Assembly: GCF_000682775.1 (NCBI RefSeq)
Contig: NZ_AWFI01000016.1
Coordinates: forward strand, 124,001-188,000
Length of the DNA stretch: 64,000 bases
Direction: 5' to 3'
DNA from: Hyphomonas sp. L-53-1-40
GTDB lineage: Bacteria; Pseudomonadota; Alphaproteobacteria; Caulobacterales; Hyphomonadaceae
Every line of letters starts with the position of its first letter. The stretch's first letter is position 1. Shown here piece after piece: positions 9,495 through 19,066 of the stretch. The notes below the pieces were generated by a model. That model was not told where the DNA came from. It did no database searches and worked only from the letters and a program-made list of their open reading frames with translations. Position numbers and translations under genes: made by a program.

Positions 9495-10673
9495 ATGCTC
9501 AAGAAATTCATTCTCGGTTCGGCCGCGCTTGCGATTTCCGCCTGCGGAAACGATGCCGGCTCAGTGACTGACGCCCCGGCCGACCCGCCTATCGAGCCGC
9601 CTGCCTTCGCGGTGAATGACTATTCCGATACAGCGAACTGGCTTTGTCATCCGGACAAGAGTGACGATGCCTGCTCCATCGACCTGACAGCCACCGAAAT
9701 ACTGGCGGACGGCACCACGACCCGATTGCCCTATACCCCGGCGGCTGAGCCCGCCTTCGACTGCTTCTACATCTACCCAACAGTCTCTTTCGACGTGACG
9801 CCAAACAGCGACATGATTGCCGGGCCTGAAGAGTTGAACGTTGTTGCCAATCAGTTCGCCCGATACGGCGAAACGTGTCGGCTCTTTGCCCCGATCTACC
9901 GACAGACCACATTGCTGGAACTGCAAAAGCAGATGACCAGCGGTCAAACAGGGGCGGACGACGCGATGCGCTACGCTGATGTGATCGGCAGCTGGAACAC
10001 CTACCTGGGCAACGAGAACAATGGACGCGGTGTCGTCCTGATCGGCCACTCCCAAGGTGCCAGCATGATCTACCAGATGCTGGAGAATGACATCGTCGGC
10101 TCTCCTGCTGAGGAAAAGCTCATCGCAGTCCACGCCATTGGGTATGAAACGGCTATCGATCCTTCGACCGGACTCGCCTCTGGTCTGCCGGTATGTTCCT
10201 CCCCGTCCCAAACCGGATGCCTTGTCAGCTTTGCAAGTTTCCGCGAATCTTCGCCGCCGCCCGAGGACTCATTCTTCGGCAAGATTCAGGACGGCAAACG
10301 CGCGGTCTGTACGAATCCGGCGGCGCTCGGCGGTGGCAACGGTGATTTGAAAGCTTACATGCCCCGCCAGAGCCTTGGGAAACTTACTCCCAATGATTAC
10401 GGCGTCGCGGTCGACACACCTTTCGTGGCACTCCCCGGCCTGCTTTCAGCCGAGTGTCTCGCCAACAATACCCATGACTGGCTGGCAATTGGCATACATG
10501 CTGATCCGGCAGATCCGCGCGCCGATGACATTCCGGGCGATCTTGTTTTCAACGGCAAAGTGGTCCCCGATTGGGGCCTGCATCTTGTCGACATGAATCT
10601 CGCAATGGGCAACCTGGTGGACCTCGCCAAAATGGAAGGACAGGCCTGGCTGGACGCCCAAAACGCAGAGTGA
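9495..10673 (+). CDS. DUF3089 alpha/beta-hydrolase lipoprotein
   Basis: This is a probable secreted lipoprotein hydrolase of 392 residues. The signal ends in the lipobox LAISAC, with Cys17 as the likely lipidated residue. The mature part contains the DUF3089 segments DCFYIYPTVSFD and CRLFAPIYRQ, and the nucleophile elbow IGHSQGAS with Ser186. A distal catalytic His is likely in the segment CLANNTHDWLAIG. Members are described as lipase-like, but the substrate is unknown. The start has AGGAGAATTCGC just upstream. The gene sits 21 bp before purL, so the two are probably cotranscribed even though the functions look unrelated. Confidence 0.82.
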   Translation: MLKKFILGSAALAISACGNDAGSVTDAPADPPIEPPAFAVNDYSDTANWLCHPDKSDDACSIDLTATEILADGTTTRLPYTPAAEPAFDCFYIYPTVSFDVTPNSDMIAGPEELNVVANQFARYGETCRLFAPIYRQTTLLELQKQMTSGQTGADDAMRYADVIGSWNTYLGNENNGRGVVLIGHSQGASMIYQMLENDIVGSPAEEKLIAVHAIGYETAIDPSTGLASGLPVCSSPSQTGCLVSFASFRESSPPPEDSFFGKIQDGKRAVCTNPAALGGGNGDLKAYMPRQSLGKLTPNDYGVAVDTPFVALPGLLSAECLANNTHDWLAIGIHADPADPRADDIPGDLVFNGKVVPDWGLHLVDMNLAMGNLVDLAKMEGQAWLDAQNAE

Positions 10674-10694
10674 GCACAATGAGGCTGGCGACTC

Positions 10695-12992
10695 GTGGCA
10701 ATTGCCGCTAAAGCGCCGGTCATGACTGACAAAACTGCGATCCTCGCCCACCTCACCGCCGAGCAGGATGACACTGCCGGCCTGGAACATGGCATCAAGG
10801 CCGACGAATGGGAGCGCCTCGTCACGCGGCTCGGGCGCAAGCCGAACCTCGTCGAACTCGGCATCTATTCGGTGATGTGGTCAGAGCATTGCTCGTATAA
10901 ATCCTCGCGTCGTCATCTCTCGAAATTCCCGACCAAGAATGCCCGCGTTATCCAAGGCCCCGGCGAGAATGCGGGCGTGATCGACATAGGCGACGGACAG
11001 GCGGCGATCTTCAAGATGGAGAGCCACAACCACCCGTCTTACATTGAGCCCTATCAGGGCGCGGCCACCGGCGTCGGCGGCATCCTGCGCGATGTCTTCA
11101 CCATGGGCGCGCGCCCGATCGCGCTGGTCAATGCATTGCGCTTCGGCTCCCCGGACCATCCCAAGACCCGTAGCCTTGTTGCCGGGGTCGTGGCCGGCAT
11201 TGGTGGATACGGCAACTGCGTCGGCGTGCCGACCGTGGCGGGCGAGACCCAGTTCGACGAAGGCTATAATGGCAACATCCTCGTCAATGCGATGGCCGTG
11301 GGCCTCGCCGACCAGGACAAAATTTTCTATGCGCGCGGCGCGACGCCTGGAAACCCGATCTTCTATGTCGGCTCGAAGACCGGGCGCGACGGCATCCATG
11401 GCGCGACCATGGCGTCTGCCGAATTCTCTGAGGGCGACGAAGAGAAACGCCCGACCGTGCAGGTCGGCGACCCGTTCACCGAAAAGCTACTGATCGAGGC
11501 CTGTCTCGAACTGATGGCGACAGACGCCATTCAGGCAATCCAGGACATGGGCGCTGCTGGCCTGACCTCCTCCTCGGTCGAGATGGCCGCCAGCGGCGGC
11601 GAGAATGGCGAAGGCATCGGCGTGGTCATGGACCTCGACAAGGTGCCCCAGCGCGAAGAAGGCATGACAGCCTACGAGATCATGCTGTCCGAGAGCCAGG
11701 AGCGCATGCTCATGGTGCTCTATCCCGACAAGATCGATGTCGCGAAAGCGGTGTTCGACAAATACGACTTGTCGGCAGAAGTGATCGGCGAGACGACTGA
11801 CAATGGCCATCTTGTGCTGAAACAGTTCGGCGAAACGGTGTGTGACATCCCGGTTGCCCCGCTGGCCGATGATGCCCCGAACTATGACCGCCCTTGGACT
11901 GAGCCGCCAAAGCGCGCGCCGCTGGACATTTCGAAATATCCCGAGCCTGAAGATTATGGCGAGGTTCTGCTGAAGCTCATGTCCTCCCCCGACATGGCCT
12001 CCAAGCGCTGGATCTGGGAACAGTATGACCGCCATGTGATGGGCGATACGGTCGATTCCTCACAGAGCCAAGGCGACGCAGCGATTGTGCGCATCCACGG
12101 CACAAACAAGGCGCTCGCCATCTGTTCCGACTGCAACCCGCATTATGTGGCCGCAGACCCGTATGAGGGCGGCAAGGCCGCCGTGGCCGAGGCCTATCGC
12201 AACCTGTCTGCCGTCGGCGCAATGCCAATTGCGATCACGGACAATCTCAATTTCGGCAATCCGGAAAAGCCGGCCACGATGGGATACATCGTGAAAGCCA
12301 TCGAAGGTATGGCGGAAGCCTGCCGCGAGCTCAACTTCCCGGTCGTGTCCGGCAACGTGTCGCTCTATAACGAGACAGATGGCGTTGCCATTCCGCCAAC
12401 GCCCGTTGTGGGCGGTGTCGGACTGATCGAGGACCTATCCAAGGTCGCGACGCTGAAGGGCGCGCAGGATGGCGATCTCGCCTTCATGATCGGGTCGGAT
12501 GGGAGCGAGCTCGGTGCCAGCCTCTACGCCCGCCAGATCCTTTCCTTGAAAGGGAACGATCTTGGCACGCCGCCGGTCATGCACCTCGACCGCACAGTGA
12601 GCATCGCCTCCGCTGTTCGTAAACTGGTCGGGTCGGACGTAGTCCGCGCCGTGCATGACACGAGTGAAGGCGGGTTGGCTTGCGCTGTAACGGAGATGGG
12701 ACTTGCTTCGGGCCTTGGCACGGAAATCTTCGCCCCCGCCGACAACACTACAGCTTACCTGTTCGGCGAAGACCATGACCGCTATGTCGTGGCTGTGTCC
12801 CCGGCCCATGAAGAAGCATTGCGCACCGAACTGGCCCAGTCTGGAATTCCAGTCACGCAAGTCGGCGTGTTCACCGGTGACGGCATCGCGTTCAAAATCG
12901 TGGGAGCCACATCCGAGCATTACCTCCCTCTCTCCCGCCTCCGCGAGGCGCATGAGGGATGGCTCCCCACCTATATGAATTCCGTCGACTGA
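10695..12992 (+). CDS. purL: FGAM synthase large subunit PurL
   Basis: PurL uses ATP and PurQ-derived ammonia to make formylglycinamidine ribonucleotide. The 765-residue protein is the short PurL that works with PurS and PurQ. It shows [42 protein letters not shown] and two AIRS-like halves (about residues 70-400 and 440-740). The start is uncertain: GTG 10695 has a GAGG site ten bases before it, while ATG 10722 has none, so I kept 10695. Its partner purQ is 3.6 kb upstream and purS about 18 kb downstream. In related genomes purL is commonly followed by bolA and grxD; here those two genes do follow but with other genes inserted. Confidence 0.96.
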   Translation: MAIAAKAPVMTDKTAILAHLTAEQDDTAGLEHGIKADEWERLVTRLGRKPNLVELGIYSVMWSEHCSYKSSRRHLSKFPTKNARVIQGPGENAGVIDIGDGQAAIFKMESHNHPSYIEPYQGAATGVGGILRDVFTMGARPIALVNALRFGSPDHPKTRSLVAGVVAGIGGYGNCVGVPTVAGETQFDEGYNGNILVNAMAVGLADQDKIFYARGATPGNPIFYVGSKTGRDGIHGATMASAEFSEGDEEKRPTVQVGDPFTEKLLIEACLELMATDAIQAIQDMGAAGLTSSSVEMAASGGENGEGIGVVMDLDKVPQREEGMTAYEIMLSESQERMLMVLYPDKIDVAKAVFDKYDLSAEVIGETTDNGHLVLKQFGETVCDIPVAPLADDAPNYDRPWTEPPKRAPLDISKYPEPEDYGEVLLKLMSSPDMASKRWIWEQYDRHVMGDTVDSSQSQGDAAIVRIHGTNKALAICSDCNPHYVAADPYEGGKAAVAEAYRNLSAVGAMPIAITDNLNFGNPEKPATMGYIVKAIEGMAEACRELNFPVVSGNVSLYNETDGVAIPPTPVVGGVGLIEDLSKVATLKGAQDGDLAFMIGSDGSELGASLYARQILSLKGNDLGTPPVMHLDRTVSIASAVRKLVGSDVVRAVHDTSEGGLACAVTEMGLASGLGTEIFAPADNTTAYLFGEDHDRYVVAVSPAHEEALRTELAQSGIPVTQVGVFTGDGIAFKIVGATSEHYLPLSRLREAHEGWLPTYMNSVD

Positions 12993-12995
12993 CCG

Positions 12996-13029
12996 AAAAA
13001 CGCCCCTCCCGCATTCTGCGGAAGGGGCG
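12996..13029 (-). terminator. Terminator for the outer-membrane protein gene
   Basis: A 13-bp stem with one mismatch (13001-13013 with 13017-13029) around the loop TTC is followed on the minus strand by five T residues (12996-13000 on the plus strand are A). It serves the minus-strand gene ending at 13055 and may also stop plus-strand transcripts from purL, although no T-run lies on that side. Confidence 0.8.
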
Positions 13030-13054
13030 CTCGGTGTGGGCCGCTACAGTTCGA

Positions 13055-13672
13055 TTAGAACTTGTAACCAACACCCAGCATCACGCCATTCGTGTCGGTA
13101 TCTTCGAACGAATAGTAGGTGTAGTCGCCGCGAAGCTCCCAGTTTTCGGTCAGGTCATAGGTCAGACCTGCGCCGATGGCCGGGCCTTCCTCAGAATCCT
13201 CAACCGTGATCGGTGTGCCGCCCGGCGTGGCCAGCGACGCATCAAGATCGATATATGCATAACCGGCGCGACCGAAAGCGCTCAGGCGCTCCGTAAGCGG
13301 CACATCTGCGCGGCCATACAGACCAACCAGATAGTTCAGGCCGATGTCGCCGGAAGCGCCGATCAGATCGTTGAAATCGCCATCATTGTTGTCGTCGAGA
13401 TTGAACTCGTCTTCGTCAACATTGTAGTCGAATTCGCCATCATCGATGCCCGAGGCCAGTTCACCTTCAAGGCTGAAGACATTGTTGAACTTGTAGCCGA
13501 GACGCGCGGCGATGCCGTTCGTGTCAACACCCTGCTCTGCACCATCGGGTTCGATTTCCAGGTACTGGTACCCGCCATCAAGATAGAAGCCCGTGTCGCT
13601 CTCATAGGACTGCGCCTGAGCGGACACAGCCAGACCCGTGGCTGCAGATGCGATCAGAAAATACTTAAACAT
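13055..13672 (-). CDS. Small outer-membrane beta-barrel protein
   Basis: This 205-residue protein is predicted to insert into the outer membrane. It starts MFKYFLIASAATGLAVSAQA, a signal peptide cleaved after AQA, and ends in GVGYKF, a typical barrel C-terminus with terminal Phe. Alternating hydrophobic strands such as GFYLDGGYQYLEI, GIAARLGYKFNN and NWELRGDYTYYSF suggest an eight-stranded OMP_b-brl type barrel (PF13505-like). An acidic Asp/Asn-rich stretch around residues 85-100 forms a predicted loop. ATG 13672 has GGAGACC upstream; a longer frame to 13756 lacks family features. Function beyond a surface barrel is unknown. The gene lies between purL and an M28 peptidase gene and carries its own terminator. 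Confidence 0.82.
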   Translation of the reverse strand: MFKYFLIASAATGLAVSAQAQSYESDTGFYLDGGYQYLEIEPDGAEQGVDTNGIAARLGYKFNNVFSLEGELASGIDDGEFDYNVDEDEFNLDDNNDGDFNDLIGASGDIGLNYLVGLYGRADVPLTERLSAFGRAGYAYIDLDASLATPGGTPITVEDSEEGPAIGAGLTYDLTENWELRGDYTYYSFEDTDTNGVMLGVGYKF

Positions 13673-13951
13673 GTGGTCTCCTTTAAAGACGTGTTCAGCT
13701 CCCGCCAGATCGGCGAGACCACAAGAAAACCGTGTCTGAACTGTGTCTGTTCCCATGACAAATCCGCAACCCTCAGCAGTTGCCGGAAAGTCACATGTTC
13801 TTAATGCGGATTAACCACCCTTACCGTTGTTTTATTTATTGAAATACGGTTCTCAGAGACTTTCGTGCAGCACTGCAAATCGGTGACACACAGTGGGTTT
13901 GGAACCAACCCGCGGTGCCGACGTTCTCACGCCCTTTCCTCCTTGAAAGGA

Positions 13952-14986
13952 TTAGTTTTCCTGACGCTCGGTCGGGATGAGCCAGGCATCCGCCGCCTTC
14001 ACCGCCATAACAAGCGTGTCGCCCGCCCGCACAAAGAAATCATGTGTCAAATTGCCATAATCATCCGAGGGGTGGTGATATCCGGGGTGGTCTTCGACCC
14101 CGAAATACAGGAATGGAATGTCGATCTTGTGAAAGACGGCATGATCGGACTGGTTGGTCCAGTCATCCTGTCCGAGTTCAGGCGAGTCATGTCCTGTGAG
14201 CAGGGTTACCGGCACTTGGGTGGCCAAATCATCAATCATGGGCTTCAGCTGCGGGTAAGGCGTGGTGCCAGCGACATAGAGTTCTCCCGCGTCGGATCGC
14301 CCAACCATGTCGAAATTCATGTTCAATGCGACCCGCCCAAGATCAATCAGCCCAGATTCGACCAGAGCCTTTGCGCCCTGATAGCCGATTTCTTCGGCGT
14401 CCAGCGCGGCAAAGACGATGTCATGTGTGGGAGGATGTCGCTCGAAATACTCTGCGACACCGACAAGCGCGGCCACACCAGAGGCGTTGTCATCAGCGCC
14501 ATTATATATTTCTCCGTCAACGATGCCGAGATGGTCGTAATGGGCCGTAACCACGAGCATGGGGCCCCGCCCCGGCGTCTCCCCGGCGATCCAGCCAACA
14601 ATATTCACACCGTCTGCCGGTTCCGATAACCCGTCCATTGGCCCCGGCAGGACTGGAAAGGCGTACTCGTATGTCCCGTGGAACCTGCGCAGCTCCATCG
14701 TCTCGAACCGCTTCAGGATGAATCCCCGTGCTGCGGCATTGCCCGATGATCCCGCAGCGCGGCCTTCCAGTGCATCCGAGGAAAGCGTTTCCGTCAGGTT
14801 CAGCATGGCTGGGCCATCTACATACATCGCGCGATACTCCGTGAGACGGTCCGCCACGTCGTCATCGCGGTTCATGTAGAAGAAGACGCCCGCGACAATC
14901 ATCACAATGAAAAGAACTTCGGCGAGAATGAAGGCGCGCATTCTGGTCATGGGGGCGAATCCAATCATGATTTCTGTTATTACCAC
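13952..14986 (-). CDS. M28-family metallopeptidase, membrane-anchored
   Basis: This is a dinuclear zinc aminopeptidase-type enzyme of 344 residues with an N-terminal membrane helix (FILAEVLFIVMIVAGVFFYM), so it probably acts in the periplasm. The metal and catalytic residues of the family can be read: VTAHYDHLG, NGADDNASG, DAEEIGYQG, MNFDMVGR and HHPSDDYG. GTG 14986 is preceded at ten bases by GGAGGG, which supports this start; ATG codons at 14968, 14950 and 14941 would shorten the N-terminus slightly. It lies upstream of the barrel protein gene on the same strand and next to other exported hydrolases. Natural substrates are unknown. Confidence 0.88.
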   Translation of the reverse strand: MVITEIMIGFAPMTRMRAFILAEVLFIVMIVAGVFFYMNRDDDVADRLTEYRAMYVDGPAMLNLTETLSSDALEGRAAGSSGNAAARGFILKRFETMELRRFHGTYEYAFPVLPGPMDGLSEPADGVNIVGWIAGETPGRGPMLVVTAHYDHLGIVDGEIYNGADDNASGVAALVGVAEYFERHPPTHDIVFAALDAEEIGYQGAKALVESGLIDLGRVALNMNFDMVGRSDAGELYVAGTTPYPQLKPMIDDLATQVPVTLLTGHDSPELGQDDWTNQSDHAVFHKIDIPFLYFGVEDHPGYHHPSDDYGNLTHDFFVRAGDTLVMAVKAADAWLIPTERQEN

Positions 14987-15085
14987 TTTAGAGTTGCCCT
15001 CCTGATGTCACAATCGGTTCAGCCGGATGCTTGACGTCGCAGGTGCTAAACGCCAGTTCTGCCACGCAACTGGAAGGAACTGCCC

Positions 15086-15322
15086 ATGGCCATGTCACGC
15101 GAGACGCTGCTCGGATACCTCACCGACGCTTTCCCGGAAGCCGAGATAACGCTGACCGACCTGGCGGGCGACGACAATCACTGGCAGGCCGAAATCGTCA
15201 GCAGCCAGTTCGCAGGCATTCCCCGCGTGAAACAGCATCAATTGGTCTATTCTGCCCTGAAAGGCACGATGGGGGGCGAACTTCATGCGCTGGCCCTGAA
15301 AACGCGGGCACCGGATTCCTGA
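15086..15322 (+). CDS. bolA: BolA/IbaG-family protein
   Basis: BolA-family proteins bind monothiol glutaredoxins and share a 2Fe-2S cluster in iron sensing or cluster transfer. The 78-residue protein has the class II KH-like fold and the motif RVKQHQLVYSAL, which includes the conserved His region. GGAAGGA lies before the ATG. Its normal partner grxD is 2.5 kb downstream, separated by the M2 peptidase gene and a small unknown gene. The short length and sequence are closer to the IbaG/YrbA branch than to classical BolA. Confidence 0.88.
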   Translation: MAMSRETLLGYLTDAFPEAEITLTDLAGDDNHWQAEIVSSQFAGIPRVKQHQLVYSALKGTMGGELHALALKTRAPDS

Positions 15323-15392
15323 ATCTGACGCATTGACGATACGGTCGGTTCGTTATTGTTTCATCCGCAACCAAGGATGAGGAAACGACCCC

Positions 15393-17252
15393 ATGAAACG
15401 CCTGACCTTAACCACCAGCGCCATCGCGCTGAGCTTCATGATTGCGGCCTGCGCCGCGCCTGAAGCTTCAGATGAAACAACTCTCGACACCGCGCCTGAA
15501 GTGGTCGCTGAAGTCGATCATTCCGTGGAAATCGCCGAGGCCCGCGCTTTCCTGGAGCGCGCCGAAGCTGAACTCGCCGCGCAGAGCCGTATTGCCGCGC
15601 AAGCCTATTGGAACCAGGCCACGGACATCACGCCCGAAACCAATGCGCTCGCAGCCGAAGCTGGTGCGGCATCGACCATCCTCGCCGTTTCACTGGCGAA
15701 TGAGTCCAAACAATTCGATGTCAGCGTCCTTCCAGCTGATTTGGCGCGCAAGATGACCATGTTGCGTACCGGCATCACGATCCCTGCCCCGTCGACGCCG
15801 GGCGCCGCCGAGGAGTTGTCGCAGATCACGACCAATCTCGACGCCACCTATGGCACCGGAAAATTCACCTATAAGGGCGAGGCACTGAACCTCGACCAAT
15901 TGTCGACGATCATTGAAACCAGCCGCGACCCGGAAGAGCTCAAAGCTGTCTGGGAAGGCTGGCGCACGATCTCCGTGCCGATGAAGGACGATTATGCCCG
16001 CATGGTCGAGATCGCCAATGAAGGCGCAAATGAGCTTGGCTTCGAAAGCCTCGATCAGATGTGGCTGTCCGGCTACGACATGGCACCGGAAGAGATGGAA
16101 GCTGAAGTGCAACGTCTGTGGACGCAGGTGGAGCCGCTTTATGAAGAGCTGCACTGCTTCACCCGCGCCAAACTGAATGAAGAATACGGCGACGATGTGC
16201 AGCCGCGCACCGGCCCGATCCGCGCTGACCTGCTGGGTAATATGTGGGCCCAGCAATGGTCATCCATCTATGACGTCGTGAAGCCTGATGTGCCGGGACC
16301 AAGCTACGACCTGACCGAACGCCTCAACGAAAAGGGCTATGACGCCATCAAAATGGTCGAGACAGGCGAAACCTTCTTCACCTCCCTCGGCCTCGAGCCG
16401 CTGCCGGAAACTTTCTGGGAGCGTTCCATGATCGTGCGCCCAGAGGGCCGCGAAGTCGTTTGCCACGCCTCAGCCTGGGATCTGGACGATGAGGAAGATG
16501 TACGCATCAAGATGTGTACCGAAGTGAACTCGGAAGACTTCTATACGGTGCATCACGAACTGGGTCACAATTTCTACCAGCGCGCCTACAAGGACCAGGA
16601 CTATCTGTACAAAACCGGCGCACATGATGGCTTCCATGAGGCCATCGGCGACTTTGTCGGCCTGTCGATCACACCGGAATACCTCGAACAGATCAATCTG
16701 ATCACCGCTGAGGAAAAGCCGGGCGCTGATGCCGACACGGCACTTCTGATGCAGACCGCGCTCGACAAGATCGCCTTCCTGCCGTTTGCGCTGACCGTTG
16801 ATGGCTGGCGCTGGGATGTCCTGTCTGGTGAAACTGCGCCAGAGGCCTACAACACGTCATGGTGGGATCTCCGCCTGAAAAATCAGGGCCTCGTACCACC
16901 GGCCCCGCGCCCGGCAAACGCCTTCGATCCCGGCGCGAAGTACCATATTCCGGGCAACACGCCCTATTTGCGCTACTTCCTGAGCTACATCCTGCAGTTC
17001 CAGTTCCACAAGGCCGCTTGTGAGCAGGCTGGCTGGGAAGGACCGCTGCATCGCTGCTCGATCTATGACAACAAGGAAGTGGGCAAACGCTTCAATGCCA
17101 TGCTGGAAGCTGGCGCGTCACAGCCTTGGCCGGACACGCTGGAAGAATTCACCGGCACTCGCGAAATGGATGGCAGCGCGATCATCGAGTATTTCGATCC
17201 GCTGATGCTCTATATGAAAGACCAGAACGCCACCGAGAGCTGTGGCTGGTAA
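15393..17252 (+). CDS. M2-family (ACE-like) dipeptidyl carboxypeptidase lipoprotein
   Basis: The product is a zinc peptidase related to angiotensin-converting enzyme, 619 residues long. The signal MKRLTLTTSAIALSFMIAAC ends in a lipobox with Cys20, so the enzyme is probably anchored to a membrane facing the periplasm or outside. The zinc motif HELGH is at residues 388-392, with the third ligand Glu in HEAIGDFVGLS shortly after. The conserved PYLRYFLSYILQFQFHKAAC segment and the C-terminal half fit the full catalytic domain, so it appears active. Bacterial M2 enzymes release C-terminal dipeptides from oligopeptides. The gene is inserted between bolA and grxD; the following small gene starts within its last codons. 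Confidence 0.92.
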   Translation: MKRLTLTTSAIALSFMIAACAAPEASDETTLDTAPEVVAEVDHSVEIAEARAFLERAEAELAAQSRIAAQAYWNQATDITPETNALAAEAGAASTILAVSLANESKQFDVSVLPADLARKMTMLRTGITIPAPSTPGAAEELSQITTNLDATYGTGKFTYKGEALNLDQLSTIIETSRDPEELKAVWEGWRTISVPMKDDYARMVEIANEGANELGFESLDQMWLSGYDMAPEEMEAEVQRLWTQVEPLYEELHCFTRAKLNEEYGDDVQPRTGPIRADLLGNMWAQQWSSIYDVVKPDVPGPSYDLTERLNEKGYDAIKMVETGETFFTSLGLEPLPETFWERSMIVRPEGREVVCHASAWDLDDEEDVRIKMCTEVNSEDFYTVHHELGHNFYQRAYKDQDYLYKTGAHDGFHEAIGDFVGLSITPEYLEQINLITAEEKPGADADTALLMQTALDKIAFLPFALTVDGWRWDVLSGETAPEAYNTSWWDLRLKNQGLVPPAPRPANAFDPGAKYHIPGNTPYLRYFLSYILQFQFHKAACEQAGWEGPLHRCSIYDNKEVGKRFNAMLEAGASQPWPDTLEEFTGTREMDGSAIIEYFDPLMLYMKDQNATESCGW

Positions 17253-17769
17253 ACACCGTTCCCAATTGACGCGGTCACCCAGACGAATAGTCCTGTGGGT
17301 GGCCGCTGTCTTTTTTGTCATCGGTGGCCTTGCTGCCAGCAATCCGTTGAACAGATACCTGCTCTGGCGAAACCTAAGCGTAGACAAGCTGGATCGGATG
17401 ATAGACTCGCATCTTCATGAACGTCGTGAAGGTGTAGAATACGCCTGTCTCTACACCGTCACTTGCGCCAGCGGGCGGGCGCGATTGGAATTGAGGACCA
17501 GCCTGTCAGACACTGAACTTGATGACATCAGAGAAGCTATTTGGCGCCGTAAGTTCGAGGACTACTGCCCGGGCAGAACAACGAATTTGGGGCTTGAATT
17601 TCTCACGCCGAACGCCGGTCAGGCACGCCGGGACATTTGGACGTTCGGAGGAGGATTCATGGGCGAACACACCCGGTTTAATGGCGGATCCTTTTCACAA
17701 GAGGCACCATGGGAACCCTGCACTCTGGAACGCGCCTATTGGCACCGCGAACCGGATTCAGTCCCTTGA
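17242..17769 (+). CDS. Hypothetical membrane-anchored protein
   Basis: I do not recognise this 175-residue product. It begins at GTG 17242, overlapping the M2 peptidase gene by 11 bp in another frame, which suggests translational coupling. An N-terminal positively charged stretch precedes one hydrophobic helix (IVLWVAAVFFVIGGLAA), followed by a soluble part with Cys pairs (ACLYTVTC, EDYCPG and PCTLERA) that could form disulfides in the periplasm. No catalytic motif is visible. Codon use looks coding, and the overlap makes a real gene likely but not certain. Confidence 0.6.
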   Translation: MAGKHRSQLTRSPRRIVLWVAAVFFVIGGLAASNPLNRYLLWRNLSVDKLDRMIDSHLHERREGVEYACLYTVTCASGRARLELRTSLSDTELDDIREAIWRRKFEDYCPGRTTNLGLEFLTPNAGQARRDIWTFGGGFMGEHTRFNGGSFSQEAPWEPCTLERAYWHREPDSVP

Positions 17770-17818
17770 CCTGAGCAAGCTCCCCACTCACATCTACTGA
17801 AACACCGGAGACTTCCCC

Positions 17819-18157
17819 ATGACCGACCAAGCCACCCTTGACGCCATCGACAAAGCCGTCAAAGCCAATGACGTCGTACTTTTCATGAAAGGTACACCGA
17901 CGTTCCCGCAGTGCGGGTTCTCATCAGTTGTGGTGCAGGTTCTGGACTATCTTGGCGTGGACTATGTCTCGACGAACGTTCTGGAAGATCAGGCCGTGCG
18001 GGAAGGCATCAAGGCCTATTCGGAATGGCCGACCATTCCACAGCTCTATGTAAAGGGCGAATTCGTTGGCGGCTGTGACATCGTCAAAGAGATGTTTGAA
18101 AGCGGCGAACTGCGCGACTTCATGAAGGACAAGGGTGTCGAGCTGGAAGACGCCTGA
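17819..18157 (+). CDS. grxD: Monothiol glutaredoxin GrxD
   Basis: GrxD binds a shared 2Fe-2S cluster and works with BolA-type partners in cluster delivery. The 112-residue protein has the monothiol active site CGFS with Cys32 inside [13 protein letters not shown], the [16 protein letters not shown] glutathione-binding segment and the GGCDI motif. The length is typical for the single-domain form. It ends 3 bp before a convergent small gene. In many alphaproteobacteria it directly follows bolA; here the M2 peptidase and one small gene intervene. Confidence 0.96.
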   Translation: MTDQATLDAIDKAVKANDVVLFMKGTPTFPQCGFSSVVVQVLDYLGVDYVSTNVLEDQAVREGIKAYSEWPTIPQLYVKGEFVGGCDIVKEMFESGELRDFMKDKGVELEDA

Positions 18158-18160
18158 GGC

Positions 18161-18403
18161 TCAGGCCTGAAAGAATCCTGTGATGCTGGCCTGGATCATG
18201 TGTCCGTCAGCATGCACCAGCGCTGGTGACGCAACAAACATGACGCTGAAGGCTAGCCCGCTCAAATAGCTCTTACGACGCCTGAACGGCATCGGATGGC
18301 AGGCCCGCGCGGCTCGACGCCACTTAATCAGCGTATATATGACCAGATAGATGCCCAGCATGGCCGCCCCCCAGGCTGCGGTAAGAATCATCAGGTGCGT
18401 CAT
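18161..18403 (-). CDS. Small hypothetical membrane protein
   Basis: This is an 80-residue product I do not recognise. It shows two hydrophobic helices, MILTAAWGAAMLGIYLVIYTL near the N-terminus and SGLAFSVMFVASPALVHA later, separated by an Arg-rich loop. A strong purine-rich ribosome-binding site (GGGAGGGGAGA) precedes the ATG, which is the main evidence that it is translated. The second helix followed by HADG resembles a signal-peptide end, so the start could be misplaced, but no better in-frame start has such a site. Confidence 0.5.
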   Translation of the reverse strand: MTHLMILTAAWGAAMLGIYLVIYTLIKWRRAARACHPMPFRRRKSYLSGLAFSVMFVASPALVHADGHMIQASITGFFQA

Positions 18404-18546
18404 GGGTCTCCCCTCCCTTAACTACCGGTTCCGAGATTACGCGACCTGCATTTCCGGGCGTCAAACATTCGCCGGAAATTTGCGCCAATGCACGAAAGGA
18501 TTTGGTAACCGCGGCCACCGGGCAGTCATTCCGGCCAACGAACCTC

Positions 18547-18942
18547 CTATCCCAGAGAAAGCCAGGTATCGTCGCGGCGCATAAGGAAGAGTGCCAACAG
18601 CGCCCCCAGCAAGGGAATGGCTGCGACAAACAAATGATTGCTACCTTGGTAAGGCGTGATCAGGATTTGCCATGTGGAAAGTGTTCCCAAAGCATGAATG
18701 GTAAGGAAGAAGCCATAGGTCCACAGTTTGAACAGACCAAGCGCGAACAGGACCACGGCCAGCAGCTGGATCGCACCAATTATATAGGCAACTTCCGTTG
18801 GCAGCCTGTCTACGAGGTAGAACTTGGACCAGATGGCAGCCGTAGTTTCCGGCTTCACGAATTTCTCAATGGCCCATACTGAGCAGAAAACTGCGATGGA
18901 GATACGCAAGGCAAATAGGGCACGTTGGGTGTTGGTTGGCAT
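18547..18942 (-). CDS. Four-helix membrane protein, DoxX-like
   Basis: The 131-residue product has four predicted transmembrane helices and charged ends, with the pattern ALRISIAVFCSVWAIEKFVK at the first helix. The size and topology resemble DoxX/DoxD-type proteins, but I see no diagnostic motif and would not assign a function. AAGGACG lies before ATG 18942. It is followed, after a 143-bp gap, by the other small membrane protein gene on the same strand, and diverges from rimO. Confidence 0.6.
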   Translation of the reverse strand: MPTNTQRALFALRISIAVFCSVWAIEKFVKPETTAAIWSKFYLVDRLPTEVAYIIGAIQLLAVVLFALGLFKLWTYGFFLTIHALGTLSTWQILITPYQGSNHLFVAAIPLLGALLALFLMRRDDTWLSLG

Positions 18943-19066
18943 GAGAGACGTCCTTCTAGTCCGATCACCGCGCAGCTATTCGATGGCTGGAACAACTGCC
19001 AATCAAGCCTTTGTGAGAAACATTCCCTTCTAGGCAGACAGGGTGCTTTCCTGTAGCTGACCGCCC

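Noticed and set aside
12959-13804. A 281-codon plus-strand frame over the barrel protein gene
   Set aside because: The opposite strand has a signal peptide, barrel strands, a C-terminal Phe and its own terminator; this frame has none.
13865-14629. A 254-codon plus-strand frame over the M28 peptidase gene
   Set aside because: Antisense of a gene with all metal ligands intact.
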